Shown here: one piece after another, positions 16,989 to 24,937 of the stretch
Layout of the letters: each line of letters begins with the position of its first letter
Numbering within the stretch: position 1 is the stretch's first letter
Assembly (NCBI GenBank): GCA_964412555.1
Contig: CAYPPG010000025.1
Coordinates: 1 to 64,000, forward strand
DNA from: CAYPPG01 sp964412555
GTDB lineage: Bacteria; Hinthialibacterota; Hinthialibacteria; Hinthialibacterales; Hinthialibacteraceae
Length of the DNA: 64,000 nt
Direction: 5' to 3'
Notes under the pieces: generated by a model
Told to the model about the DNA's origin: nothing
The model's input: only the letters and a program-made list of their open reading frames with translations
The model's database searches: none
Translations under genes and position numbers: made by a program

Positions 16989-18503
16989 ATGACAAATACA
17001 ATCAATCGCCAACAATTCTTGACCATGCTGGGATTGAGCGCGGCATCCCTTGTCACGCCGAAGTCGCTTATGGCAAGTCAACGTTCTTCCACGCGGCCTA
17101 ACATCCTTTTTATTTTCACCGATGATCATGCCTCCCATGCGATCAGCGCTTATAGCTCGAAAATCAACGAGACTCCCAATATCGACCGAATCGCAAATGA
17201 AGGGATGATTTTCCGCAATTGCTTTTGTACAAATTCCATCTGTGCCCCCAGCCGTGCTGTTATTTTGACCGGTAAACACAGCCATCTCAATGGTGTTCCG
17301 ACCAATCGAGAAAAATTCGACGGTTCTCAACAAACATTTCCCAAACTATTGCAAAAAGCAGGATATCAAACGGCCATGATTGGTAAGTGGCATTTGAAAT
17401 CCGACCCGACAGGATTTGATTTTTGGAAAGTTTTGTATGGCCAGGGACCGTATTACAATCCGCCGTTAAAAACTCCGGATGGCCGTGAGGAGCACACCGG
17501 CTATACCACAGAAATCCTTACTGATGTCGCTCTGGATTGGTTGAAAAATGGACGTGATGAATCCAAGCCGTTTATGCTGATGTATCAGCATAAAGCCCCG
17601 CACCGCAATTGGCAGCCTGGCCCCAAACACTTGGACTTATACGACGGAGTGAAGATTCCTGAACCGAATACTCTCTTCGACGATTATTCCAATCGAACGA
17701 GTGCAGCGAAAACGCAGGAAATGACCATCGAAGAACATTTAAACAAAAGCGATTTAAAACTTGTCCCACCGAGAAATTTGACACCGGAACAGTTGGAAAA
17801 ATGGAACGCGGCATACGAACCGAAAAATGCAGAATTTCGAGAAGCGGACCTCGAAGGGAAAGAATTGGTTCGTTGGAAATATCAACGGTATATCAAAGAT
17901 TATCTTCGATGCATCGCTTCCGTGGATGAAAATGTCGGCCGTGTGCTTGATTATCTGGAAGAATCCGGTTTGGAAAAAAATACGGTTGTCATTTACAGTT
18001 CGGATCAGGGCTTTTATCTGGGGGATCACGGTTGGTTTGACAAACGCTGGATGTATGAAGAATCGTTGCGAATGCCCTTCCTGGTTCGCTGGCCCGGTGT
18101 GATTGAACCGGGTTCAGAAAACAATGATTTGGTCCAAAATCTTGATTTCGCCGAAACGTTTCTCGATCTCGCCGGTACGGAAATTCCCAAAGATATGCAG
18201 GGTCGCAGTTTGGTACCTCTCTTCAAAGGCCAATCCCCCGATGATTGGAGAGATTCAATTTACTATCAATATTACGAATTCCCTGGTGCACACAGCGTCC
18301 GAAAGCATTATGGTGTACGAACCGAGCGTTACAAATTGATTTATTATTATGAGATCGATGAATGGGAACTCTTTGATTTGCAGAAGAATCCGGAGGAATT
18401 GAAAAGTGTGTATACCGACCCGAACTATGCTGATGTGGTCAAACGATTAAAAGCAGAATTGAAACGCTTACGAGAAAAGTATAAGGTTAACAATCCGAAG
18501 TAA
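16989..18503 (+). CDS. Secreted type I sulfatase
   Basis: 504 residues, exported: an N-terminal segment (FLTMLGLSAASLVTPKSLMA) acts as signal peptide, without a twin arginine. NILFIFTDDHASHA gives metal-binding aspartates. The formylglycine motif is SICAPSRAVILTG, with Cys85 in CxPSR context, so activation by a formylglycine-generating enzyme is expected. KWHLKS, YQHKAPHRNW, DENVGRVLDYLEE and SDQGFYLGDHGWFDKRWMYEES are sulfatase landmarks. The substrate is probably a sulfated glycan. It has GGAG 7-9 nt upstream, and its stop is 9 bp from that of the convergent Uma2 gene. Confidence 0.94.
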   Translation: MTNTINRQQFLTMLGLSAASLVTPKSLMASQRSSTRPNILFIFTDDHASHAISAYSSKINETPNIDRIANEGMIFRNCFCTNSICAPSRAVILTGKHSHLNGVPTNREKFDGSQQTFPKLLQKAGYQTAMIGKWHLKSDPTGFDFWKVLYGQGPYYNPPLKTPDGREEHTGYTTEILTDVALDWLKNGRDESKPFMLMYQHKAPHRNWQPGPKHLDLYDGVKIPEPNTLFDDYSNRTSAAKTQEMTIEEHLNKSDLKLVPPRNLTPEQLEKWNAAYEPKNAEFREADLEGKELVRWKYQRYIKDYLRCIASVDENVGRVLDYLEESGLEKNTVVIYSSDQGFYLGDHGWFDKRWMYEESLRMPFLVRWPGVIEPGSENNDLVQNLDFAETFLDLAGTEIPKDMQGRSLVPLFKGQSPDDWRDSIYYQYYEFPGAHSVRKHYGVRTERYKLIYYYEIDEWELFDLQKNPEELKSVYTDPNYADVVKRLKAELKRLREKYKVNNPK

Positions 18504-18512
18504 TGACATGTT

Positions 18513-19073
18513 TTAACCGATAATATCTTCTACTTTCAATTCGATTTCGGGAAATGCCTCCGGTGAAACCGTTTCATTTTTATATCGAATTTCTTTCTGC
18601 TGATATTGGCCATCTCTAGCATCACGATAAATTTCAATTAGATTTTGATTCAGATCCACAATCCAATATTCGGGAATCCCGTGCCGAGCATATATTGGCT
18701 TTTTTTTATCTCGGTCATATAGAGTTGAACTTTGTGCTACTTCAATGATCAGCAAGACATCCCGCGGAGAAGGATGTGAATCTCGATAAAAATCAGAGCG
18801 CATCTTTAAAATGGCGAAATCCGGTTGTGGTTCCGTGATGTTACTTAGCCGAACGGGATTTTGAGCACCAACGATTGCTCGATCCCCGATATGTTTCGTA
18901 AAAAGGTGGATCAATCGATAGACAGAACTTGCATGAGCACTCCCAATGGGTACCATAGGTATAATTTCCCCCTCGATCAACTCAACACGGTCATCCCTTT
19001 TCAAAATTCCCTCTTCCGCCATCCGATAATATTCATCGACAGTAATGAGTTCTTTTTGTGCCTGAACAGTCAT
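18513..19073 (-). CDS. Uma2 family (PD-(D/E)XK-like) protein
   Basis: 186 residues from ATG 19073, which has GAGGAG about 7 nt upstream (an ATG at 19088 is also in frame). ELIEGEII, PQPDFAIL, LIIEVAQSS and KKPIYARHGIPEYWIVDL are the Uma2 family signature, with D, E and K in a restriction-nuclease-like arrangement. The family is common in Cyanobacteria and Planctomycetes. Its cellular role is unsettled. Stands alone. Confidence 0.88.
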   Translation of the reverse strand: MTVQAQKELITVDEYYRMAEEGILKRDDRVELIEGEIIPMVPIGSAHASSVYRLIHLFTKHIGDRAIVGAQNPVRLSNITEPQPDFAILKMRSDFYRDSHPSPRDVLLIIEVAQSSTLYDRDKKKPIYARHGIPEYWIVDLNQNLIEIYRDARDGQYQQKEIRYKNETVSPEAFPEIELKVEDIIG

Positions 19074-19161
19074 CATCCATCTCCTCATTCAGGATTTTTT
19101 TCTACATTATACCGTCGTTATTGAGAGAGGACTATAGTGAGTTTGAAACACTGTGCAGCCA

Positions 19162-20550
19162 TTAGAATCCTGAAACCTTTTTGATCAATTGGATCTTTGC
19201 ATAGCGCAATACATTACCCTGGCTGCAAATCCCATACAGATCAAGAATATTAGAGGGCAGCGATCCGCCTCTTTCCGTCGCCGTAAAGAAGGAGCGGAAT
19301 GGATCTTTTAGGGGAATCCGTATTGCCTTTCCTTTTTTAGGGAGTATCTGCTGAATTCGATTTTCCTGGATCGATTTACCATCCGGCGTAGTGTCGGTGA
19401 CGAACATGACGACAAACAATCGGCCATCCGGTGTCGCATGGAAGCGGGCATAATGTGGCTGGGGTGTTGTGAGACCTTCTCCACCTTTTGTAATTGTGAG
19501 TTTTTTGATGATCTCTCCTTCCTTCACTACCGTACACACAAGCGAAGTCTGCAATTTCATATCCGGAAAAAAGCGGTCGCGCATCAAATCGTTTTGTACC
19601 GGACTAACCGTATATAACAAATATGCGCTTCCATCTTTTGCGAGCCACATATCCAAATTCCGAATATACCCCGCCGTCGGATCGACATTTTCAATTTCAA
19701 TCGGTTCGGCAAAATCTTGCTTACTAACATCCGGTGACCAAGAATAAAACAGCCGCCGAAATACATAATCCCAATCCCGCCCCGTTTTTTCTTTTTTGTA
19801 GGCTTGCCATTCCGGAGTAGGTTCAACAATGTCTCCAATCGCCATGATATGACCGGATCGATTTCGCAATGCCGTTTGCGGATAGCAGGAACGAATCGGA
19901 AACTCGATGGTGCCGTTTGCTGTCCAATTTCCTTCCCTGTCTCGCAGGCTCCAATATTGAATCCCCGATCGTGCATGAATATTGAAAAGCAAGATTTCAT
20001 GATTCTCACGATCCGCTGCAATGCCACGATACGAATGATCGGTAAAGTACGTTCCTTCGCTCCAATTCGGTTTAGAAGGAGCCGGTTTCTTTCTGAAATC
20101 ATCCATATCGAATTTCAAAAGATGAGGGTCACACGGTCCATATTTCACTCCTGGCGGTTCCGTCGAAGGATTGACGGAAAGGAAGAGCAAGCCGTCTTCC
20201 GATTGCACTAACGGACATGGTTCCCGCTCACGATACTCTTCTGCATTGGCTCGTAATGTCCATCCTTGGCTGGTTCGTTCAAAAAGACGCCATCGGGTAT
20301 TGCATAACGGAGGAACATCCTTTCCGGTTTCATTGATACTCAAAAAAAGGCGTTCGCCATCACGGACCATCACCGGTGAACCATAGCACCATAACGGTCC
20401 CGCACCGTTATTCGGGCTGGTGTAGGTGACAATCTCCTCTTCCACCTCCACTTTAAGTGTCACAGCCCATATCTCATCCGAAACATCCCACAAAAAACCG
20501 ATTTCCGTAAACAACAAAAAATAAAATATAATCAAACCAATGCGTCTCAT
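19162..20550 (-). CDS. Secreted BNR-repeat-like protein
   Basis: 462 residues from the ATG at 20550, which begins a clean signal peptide (MRRIGLIIFYFLLFTEIGF); a longer frame reaches 20589. The mature part reads as short beta strands in repeat units (YGSPVMVRDGERLFLSINETG, GIAADRENHEILLFN, MWLAKDGSAYLLYTV), like the BNR-4 propeller proteins. Such proteins are usually in polysaccharide-utilisation settings and may be lyases or glycan-binding. Catalytic residues not assigned. Neighbouring sulfatase and sugar isomerase fit a carbohydrate role. Confidence 0.6.
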   Translation of the reverse strand: MRRIGLIIFYFLLFTEIGFLWDVSDEIWAVTLKVEVEEEIVTYTSPNNGAGPLWCYGSPVMVRDGERLFLSINETGKDVPPLCNTRWRLFERTSQGWTLRANAEEYREREPCPLVQSEDGLLFLSVNPSTEPPGVKYGPCDPHLLKFDMDDFRKKPAPSKPNWSEGTYFTDHSYRGIAADRENHEILLFNIHARSGIQYWSLRDREGNWTANGTIEFPIRSCYPQTALRNRSGHIMAIGDIVEPTPEWQAYKKEKTGRDWDYVFRRLFYSWSPDVSKQDFAEPIEIENVDPTAGYIRNLDMWLAKDGSAYLLYTVSPVQNDLMRDRFFPDMKLQTSLVCTVVKEGEIIKKLTITKGGEGLTTPQPHYARFHATPDGRLFVVMFVTDTTPDGKSIQENRIQQILPKKGKAIRIPLKDPFRSFFTATERGGSLPSNILDLYGICSQGNVLRYAKIQLIKKVSGF

Positions 20551-20590
20551 CTCCCAAATTCCTTTCCGGTTAGGGAACATGTTCTCCAAT

Positions 20591-20620
20591 GCAGACCAGA
20601 GGTCCGCACCACAAGAGCTG
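20591..20620. repeat. Partial copy of the GGTCTGCACCACAA palindromic repeat
   Basis: GCAGACC-AGA-GGTCCGC followed by ACCACAA and GAGCTGTTTTA. It matches the repeat at 53343-53380 (GCAGACC-TCT-GGTCTGC then ACCACAACAGTTTTA) but has lost the outer left arm. Sits between two minus-strand genes. Confidence 0.6.
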
Positions 20621-20622
20621 TT

Positions 20623-20889
20623 TTATTTCTCGGTACAGTGTAAAGAATCTGCGGCACGTTGGAAGGTTTGTTTCGCTTCTTCGATTTTCCCTTCCTGTAA
20701 ATAAGCCAATGCGAGTATGCCCAGTTTCGAAGTCAAACAATTTTCCCTTTGTTTACAAGTGAGACAAAGTTCGATCGCTTTTTCAAGCGATTCTATCACT
20801 TCGCCGGAGGAATGATCCTCGAATAGGAGGTAGGCTTCTGATGCCAAAATATCACTCAGTTCGCATTTCTCTAACACGTCGGCACACAT
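20623..20889 (-). CDS. Small Cys-rich TPR-like protein
   Basis: 88 residues. Helical with a TPR-like pattern at the end (LGILALAYLQEGKIEEAKQTFQRAADSL) and six cysteines, including CLTCKQRENC, which could bind a metal. No signal peptide. No family assigned. It follows a good stem-loop terminator, so it must have its own promoter, and it may be transcribed with the BNR-like gene downstream. Confidence 0.6.
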   Translation of the reverse strand: MCADVLEKCELSDILASEAYLLFEDHSSGEVIESLEKAIELCLTCKQRENCLTSKLGILALAYLQEGKIEEAKQTFQRAADSLHCTEK

Positions 20890-20913
20890 TGTTTTATCCT
20901 TTTTTGAAGAAAC

Positions 20914-20943
20914 AAATAGGAGCGCGAATTGGCGCCCCTATTT
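20914..20943 (-). terminator. Terminator of the sugar isomerase gene
   Basis: Arms AAATAGGAGCGC and GCGCCCCTATTT (one mismatch in 12) around GAATTG. Read on the minus strand, the stem is followed by TGTTTCTTC, a T-rich tail. It is 69 bp after the stop of the epimerase gene and just before the 88-residue gene. Confidence 0.65.
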
Positions 20944-21011
20944 GACCTGCAATTCAACCATCGTACAACTTTCAGTGTACAATGAATTGATAATGTGTGA
21001 ATGGTATAATA

Positions 21012-21869
21012 TTATCCCTTCGCTTTTGCCCATTGTTTTTGAATGAAGTTATGTCCTTGTTTGGCGAGTTCGAAGTTATCTTTTACAATATCTCGCCAGA
21101 TACACGTCGCACCGGCTAGTTCAGGTAAAGCGCCACTGAATGCTTCGATCACGAGCCAACGGTCATATTTCATTTTCTTCAAACAATTAAACACTTCTCC
21201 AAATCGAATGTGCCCCGAACCGGGAATCCCACGGTCGTTTTCCGAAATATGGACATGCGCGATTTTGTCCGATGCCGCCATCATGGCTTTCTGGATGTTC
21301 TTTTCTTCGATGTTCGCATGGAACGTATCCCACATGATGGCGAAATTCGGGCTATCGACTTCTTCCGCAAACTTGCAGGCATCTTCGCTGGTATTGATAA
21401 AATAAGTTTCAAAGCGGTTCAATGCTTCGAGAGCCATCATGACGCCTTTCTTTTCCGCTTCCGCCGCCACTTTTCGCATAACATCCACTCCCCACTTCCA
21501 TTCATCCTCTGTTCTTCGCATGCGAGTTAAATATCCGACAGGTGCAGTAAAGGGACCGGCAATGGTTTCGGCACCGAGAATTTCCGCGATCCCGATCGTC
21601 TTTTTCATGTAATTTAAACCGGCGCGGCGACATTTCGCGTCACTACTAATTGGATTTGCAGAGCCATCGCCCGGCACGCAGGATGTAATTGTGCACTTTA
21701 GTTTTAGACGGTCTAGATGCTCCCGCAATTTTTTGGCGACTTTTCGGTCAAATGAAAAAATGGGAAATTCCACACCATCGTATCCCATCTCTGCGAGTTG
21801 TTCGAGAATATGAACATGTTCCTCCGTGATATTCGCATCCCACAATAACAAGTTCAGTCCGATCTTCAT
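21012..21869 (-). CDS. Sugar phosphate isomerase/epimerase (xylose isomerase-like TIM barrel)
   Basis: 285 residues. A TIM barrel of the AP-endonuclease-2 family. The expected metal ligands are visible: Glu in ALEALNRFE, Asp-His in WDTFHANIEE, His in HVHISENDRGIPGSGHI and Glu in VIEAFS, the pattern of D-tagatose/D-psicose 3-epimerases. It should isomerise a ketose or a keto-sugar in the cytoplasm. AGGAGG 8 nt upstream supports the start. The DUF1080/ThuA gene is upstream on the same strand, separated by a three-unit tandem repeat; such gene pairs are common in glycan-degrading bacteria. Confidence 0.9.
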   Translation of the reverse strand: MKIGLNLLLWDANITEEHVHILEQLAEMGYDGVEFPIFSFDRKVAKKLREHLDRLKLKCTITSCVPGDGSANPISSDAKCRRAGLNYMKKTIGIAEILGAETIAGPFTAPVGYLTRMRRTEDEWKWGVDVMRKVAAEAEKKGVMMALEALNRFETYFINTSEDACKFAEEVDSPNFAIMWDTFHANIEEKNIQKAMMAASDKIAHVHISENDRGIPGSGHIRFGEVFNCLKKMKYDRWLVIEAFSGALPELAGATCIWRDIVKDNFELAKQGHNFIQKQWAKAKG

Positions 21870-21907
21870 AGCTGTTTTCCTCCTCCTTTTTGTGATTTTT
21901 ACAATCT

Positions 21908-22063
21908 ACCGCAAGGGCAGACTATCGCATTGCCCTTGTTACCCGTATATTTAAATCATATTGGTCACCGCAAGGGCAGACTATCGCATTGCCCTTGTTA
22001 CCCGTATATTTAAATCATATTGGTCACCGCAAGGGCAGACTATCGCATTGCCCTTGTTACCCG
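21908..22063. repeat. 59-bp tandem repeat, 2.6 copies, with hairpins
   Basis: Units begin at 21908, 21967 and 22026; the last stops at about 22063. Each holds CAAGGGCA and TGCCCTTG, an 8-bp perfect inverted repeat around an 11-nt loop, followed by TTACCCG. The units are nearly identical, so amplification is recent. A diverged single copy is at about 3726-3762. It lies between two minus-strand genes. Confidence 0.88.
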
Positions 22064-22081
22064 ATTGGTCATCAACATAAC

Positions 22082-23590
22082 TTATTCACTTCGTTTTCGA
22101 TCCATGTCCAAGTTCTTTTCTAGAAATGCCGGTTCGATAGTCGAGGGAACTCCGCCTTCCGGTATTTCCAAATGCGCAGTCCAGTAAATGGCGTTCAACA
22201 CGATGGTTCGGAAATTGTCATTTCCCCAATTTTTGTGGAAATGACCGCCGGTAAATCCGAAACCACGCCCGCCATCCGGCCGTTCCACACACCAGGATAA
22301 TATTTCCGCACGGCCCGGATGTGCTTTGGCCGCTTCCGTACGGCGAACATTGTCCGGCGGAACGGCTTTGAGCAGTGTCGTAACCCCCACCATATTGGGC
22401 CGGAAACGCATGTTGAAATACCATTCATCTTGCATTTCGAATGGCTCGACACCTCGTGTTACCGGATGTTCCGGAATATTTTCGAAATGGGCAAGCCAAT
22501 GCGGATTGGTTGAATACCCCGTTTCATAATATCCGCCGATCCATTTCAACATTTGTTGACCGCCACGATCTTTCGGGACTTCCACGGCGTAATGAATAAT
22601 GCACAATCCGGCTCCTTCATCCATCTTTTGACCAACTTGTTCCAATCCGTTTCCCCGAATCATCGGGTGTCCACCGCCGCCATCCATAAACAAGAGAATC
22701 GTGTCGGCATTGTCGAACGCAGTCGGATCATCCGGCCAACCGTCATGATAGGTTGCCGACAATGTTTCCGGCAATTCGTCCAAACATTTTTTCAAGAGTA
22801 AAACACCGGCGTTGTGCTCGTGATGCCCATGGCGGTGGCTCATTTTCCCCGCCACCATGACCACTTTCTTTTTATCCTTCAAAGGCAATCTTTTTAATCG
22901 GATATTCTTGAATTGCACAGTCATCGGGGGGCCGGAATGAATCTGCAGCGCCAAAATCCCCTGCCGTTCATTCTCCGAGGATTGGTTATCGATCACTTCC
23001 GACATCAAATGTCCATTGACTTTGACGGTTATCTGCGAGCCGCGTGCGATGATGACATATTCATTCCAATCGTCTTTCTTGATTTTCGAAAACAGTTCCG
23101 CAGGATCGCCTATCTGCTCGGTTTTCTTTTCTCCATTTTCTGAAATGACTGTCTTTTGTCCACGGAGCGCCAGTGGCCCCCGGCCGTGTTCATCATAGAT
23201 CGCTCCCATCCACCGTTCTCCGGATTCGATATCGCACTGATAGCCTTTGGCTTTCCATCTCTCCGTTTCCTGGCTGCGAATTTGAATACCGGAATTGCCA
23301 TTGATCACCCGATAGTTCAGCCGCAATTCAAAATCATCAACCAACCCATCCCGCCAAATTAAAAACGTATTTTCCTTTCCGGGATTTTCGGGGGTTGTCT
23401 TTCCCGTAATTGCGCCATCTTCGACTGACCAGAATTTCGGATCACCATCCCAACCGCTTAAATCCTTTCCGTTGAAGACCGGTTTGAATCCTTCTTCTAC
23501 TTCCGCTGCATCTACAGAAAAGCACAGAACGATAAGTAAAAATAATATTCCGAAGAAATGAAATGTTCGTTTCAGAATCAATCGTGACAT
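22082..23590 (-). CDS. Secreted fusion of DUF1080 and ThuA-like domains
   Basis: 502 residues from ATG 23590, which has GGAGGT 6 nt upstream; a longer frame reaches 23665. Signal peptide FHFFGILFLLIVLCFSVDAA. Residues about 35-235 are a DUF1080 (3-keto-disaccharide hydrolase) domain: FNGKDLSGWDGDPKFWSVEDGAITG, NSGIQIRS, DWNEYVIIARG. From about 245 a ThuA-like glutamine-amidotransferase-fold domain follows: KKVVMVAGKMSHRHGHHEHNAG, HYDGWP-type motifs and GGGRGFGFTGGHFHKNW. Both domains are linked to 3-keto-sugar metabolism, so the fusion may cleave and process a keto-disaccharide in the periplasm. Confidence 0.88.
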   Translation of the reverse strand: MSRLILKRTFHFFGILFLLIVLCFSVDAAEVEEGFKPVFNGKDLSGWDGDPKFWSVEDGAITGKTTPENPGKENTFLIWRDGLVDDFELRLNYRVINGNSGIQIRSQETERWKAKGYQCDIESGERWMGAIYDEHGRGPLALRGQKTVISENGEKKTEQIGDPAELFSKIKKDDWNEYVIIARGSQITVKVNGHLMSEVIDNQSSENERQGILALQIHSGPPMTVQFKNIRLKRLPLKDKKKVVMVAGKMSHRHGHHEHNAGVLLLKKCLDELPETLSATYHDGWPDDPTAFDNADTILLFMDGGGGHPMIRGNGLEQVGQKMDEGAGLCIIHYAVEVPKDRGGQQMLKWIGGYYETGYSTNPHWLAHFENIPEHPVTRGVEPFEMQDEWYFNMRFRPNMVGVTTLLKAVPPDNVRRTEAAKAHPGRAEILSWCVERPDGGRGFGFTGGHFHKNWGNDNFRTIVLNAIYWTAHLEIPEGGVPSTIEPAFLEKNLDMDRKRSE

Positions 23591-23781
23591 CGATCTACCT
23601 CCATCAAAATCAATTTTTTTAAGATTCATAAATTCATACAAGCGTTTACAAGCAGAATAACACAATCTAGTGGATGTTGTTAAGAGATCGATAGTGCAAT
23701 TATGTAGACTTTCGTGGATTCCCAGTTTTTTTTCTGTACAATAGATTGACTTTGCACCATTACTGTAAGGAGGATAGGACG

Positions 23782-24849
23782 ATGTATAAAAAATTACTTT
23801 ATGTCTCGATGTTTGTCGTTGTTATTTGTCTCATGTCTTTTGCCGGACCGAAAGGAGTGATCGTGGTTCGCCCCTTGGGCGATACTGTGAACATCACGAT
23901 CGATGGGGATTTTTCCGATTGGCCGTTGGATCAATTTGAGCAGCCCTCGGTACAACCCCCTTTTCCGGAAGGTCAGGATCAGTTGACCACGGACGCCCGC
24001 GGCGATTATGTGATTTATGATCCGGATCGCGTTGGTTTTTTCAATACGGCCCGTGGAGCGGTTTCCGAAGATGATGAGAATCTCGATTTCGAAGTCAGCA
24101 GTTATTTTGCTTATGATTCTGAGTATCTCTACATCATTTCCATCTACATCGATGATGAAATCGTCGGTTATTACGATGAATCCGATTTCGGCAGCCAGCC
24201 TTATACAAACGACGGTGTGGAATTTTTCTTCGATGCGAAAAATGACAGTGACGACAGTATCTCCGACATCGAATTTCCCCAAATCGACGATGTTGAACCG
24301 AATCTGGATGACTTTCAAATTGGTACTGGATTGAATGATCTCTTCGATCCAGTCCTACCGGAAGCGGAAGGTGGATTCGGTGTGGTCATGGGAATCATTC
24401 GCTCGGGTGACCGGGATTTAGTTGGTTCCGGTGATTTTAGTGATGGTACTTTCCAAGAAACCATGGAAAATTCAGAGGGGCCGGATATTGCGGCAAAAAC
24501 GTATGCGGACTTACGAGCTGCAGGCGCTCCCAACCCAATGATTGAAGAAAATCCGAATTTGGATTTTTCCGGCTATGCAATCGAATTACGAGTTCCATTT
24601 GGACTGGTCGATGGTTTTACTTCCGATCATGACGTTGGTTTTACCCTGTTCTGGCGGGATGTAGACGACAGTAGCGCAAACAGCATTCAATTCATCGATT
24701 GGGCGCAAAGCACGACTGCCAGCGGCGGAACAACGCTGGAACAAAGTATCACGGATATTTTCTATGCGCCGAATTGGGGAGCGTTGGAATTCGATTCCGA
24801 TAATCCATTAGGCGAGATTACGGCACTAAGCCGGTGGGAGATTTTTTGA
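23782..24849 (+). CDS. Secreted CBM9-like carbohydrate-binding protein
   Basis: 355 residues from ATG 23782, with AAGGAGG about 8 nt upstream; a TTG at 23746 is in frame but has no ribosome site. Signal peptide (LLYVSMFVVVICLMSFA). After it comes ITIDGDFSDWP, the usual opening of family 9-type carbohydrate-binding modules, with SSYFAYDSEYLYIISIYIDDE and NDGVEFFFDA. It is very acidic, as Ca-binding exported proteins often are. It may bind glycans for a surface degradation system. It ends 36 bp before a bidirectional terminator. Confidence 0.72.
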   Translation: MYKKLLYVSMFVVVICLMSFAGPKGVIVVRPLGDTVNITIDGDFSDWPLDQFEQPSVQPPFPEGQDQLTTDARGDYVIYDPDRVGFFNTARGAVSEDDENLDFEVSSYFAYDSEYLYIISIYIDDEIVGYYDESDFGSQPYTNDGVEFFFDAKNDSDDSISDIEFPQIDDVEPNLDDFQIGTGLNDLFDPVLPEAEGGFGVVMGIIRSGDRDLVGSGDFSDGTFQETMENSEGPDIAAKTYADLRAAGAPNPMIEENPNLDFSGYAIELRVPFGLVDGFTSDHDVGFTLFWRDVDDSSANSIQFIDWAQSTTASGGTTLEQSITDIFYAPNWGALEFDSDNPLGEITALSRWEIF

Positions 24850-24858
24850 TCACTCCTC

Positions 24859-24884
24859 CCATCCCGGCCAATCCGGATTCAGAC
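24859..24884. repeat. Partial copy of a dispersed inverted-repeat element
   Basis: The stretch ending GGCCAATCCGGATTCAGAC is shared with the right arm of the element at 55320-55489, with one or two differences in 25 bp. It sits directly against the terminator stem at 24885. Confidence 0.6.
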
Positions 24885-24917
24885 AAAAGGGGACTACCTT
24901 AAGCAGTCCCCTTTTTT
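24885..24917. terminator. Bidirectional intrinsic terminator
   Basis: Perfect 11-bp stem AAAAGGGGACT / AGTCCCCTTTT with a 9-nt loop, flanked by A and T runs, so it can work on both strands. It separates the plus-strand CBM9-like gene from the convergent minus-strand gene ending at 24938. Confidence 0.9.
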
Positions 24918-24937
24918 AATCCTATATTCCCCTTCGA

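Noticed and set aside
20942..21013. TTGACC and TATAAT elements near the epimerase 3' end
   Set aside because: Spacing does not fit a promoter and it would only drive antisense transcription.
21908..22063. Direct repeats that could be read as a small CRISPR array
   Set aside because: Whole 59-bp units repeat without unique spacers, and no cas gene is near.
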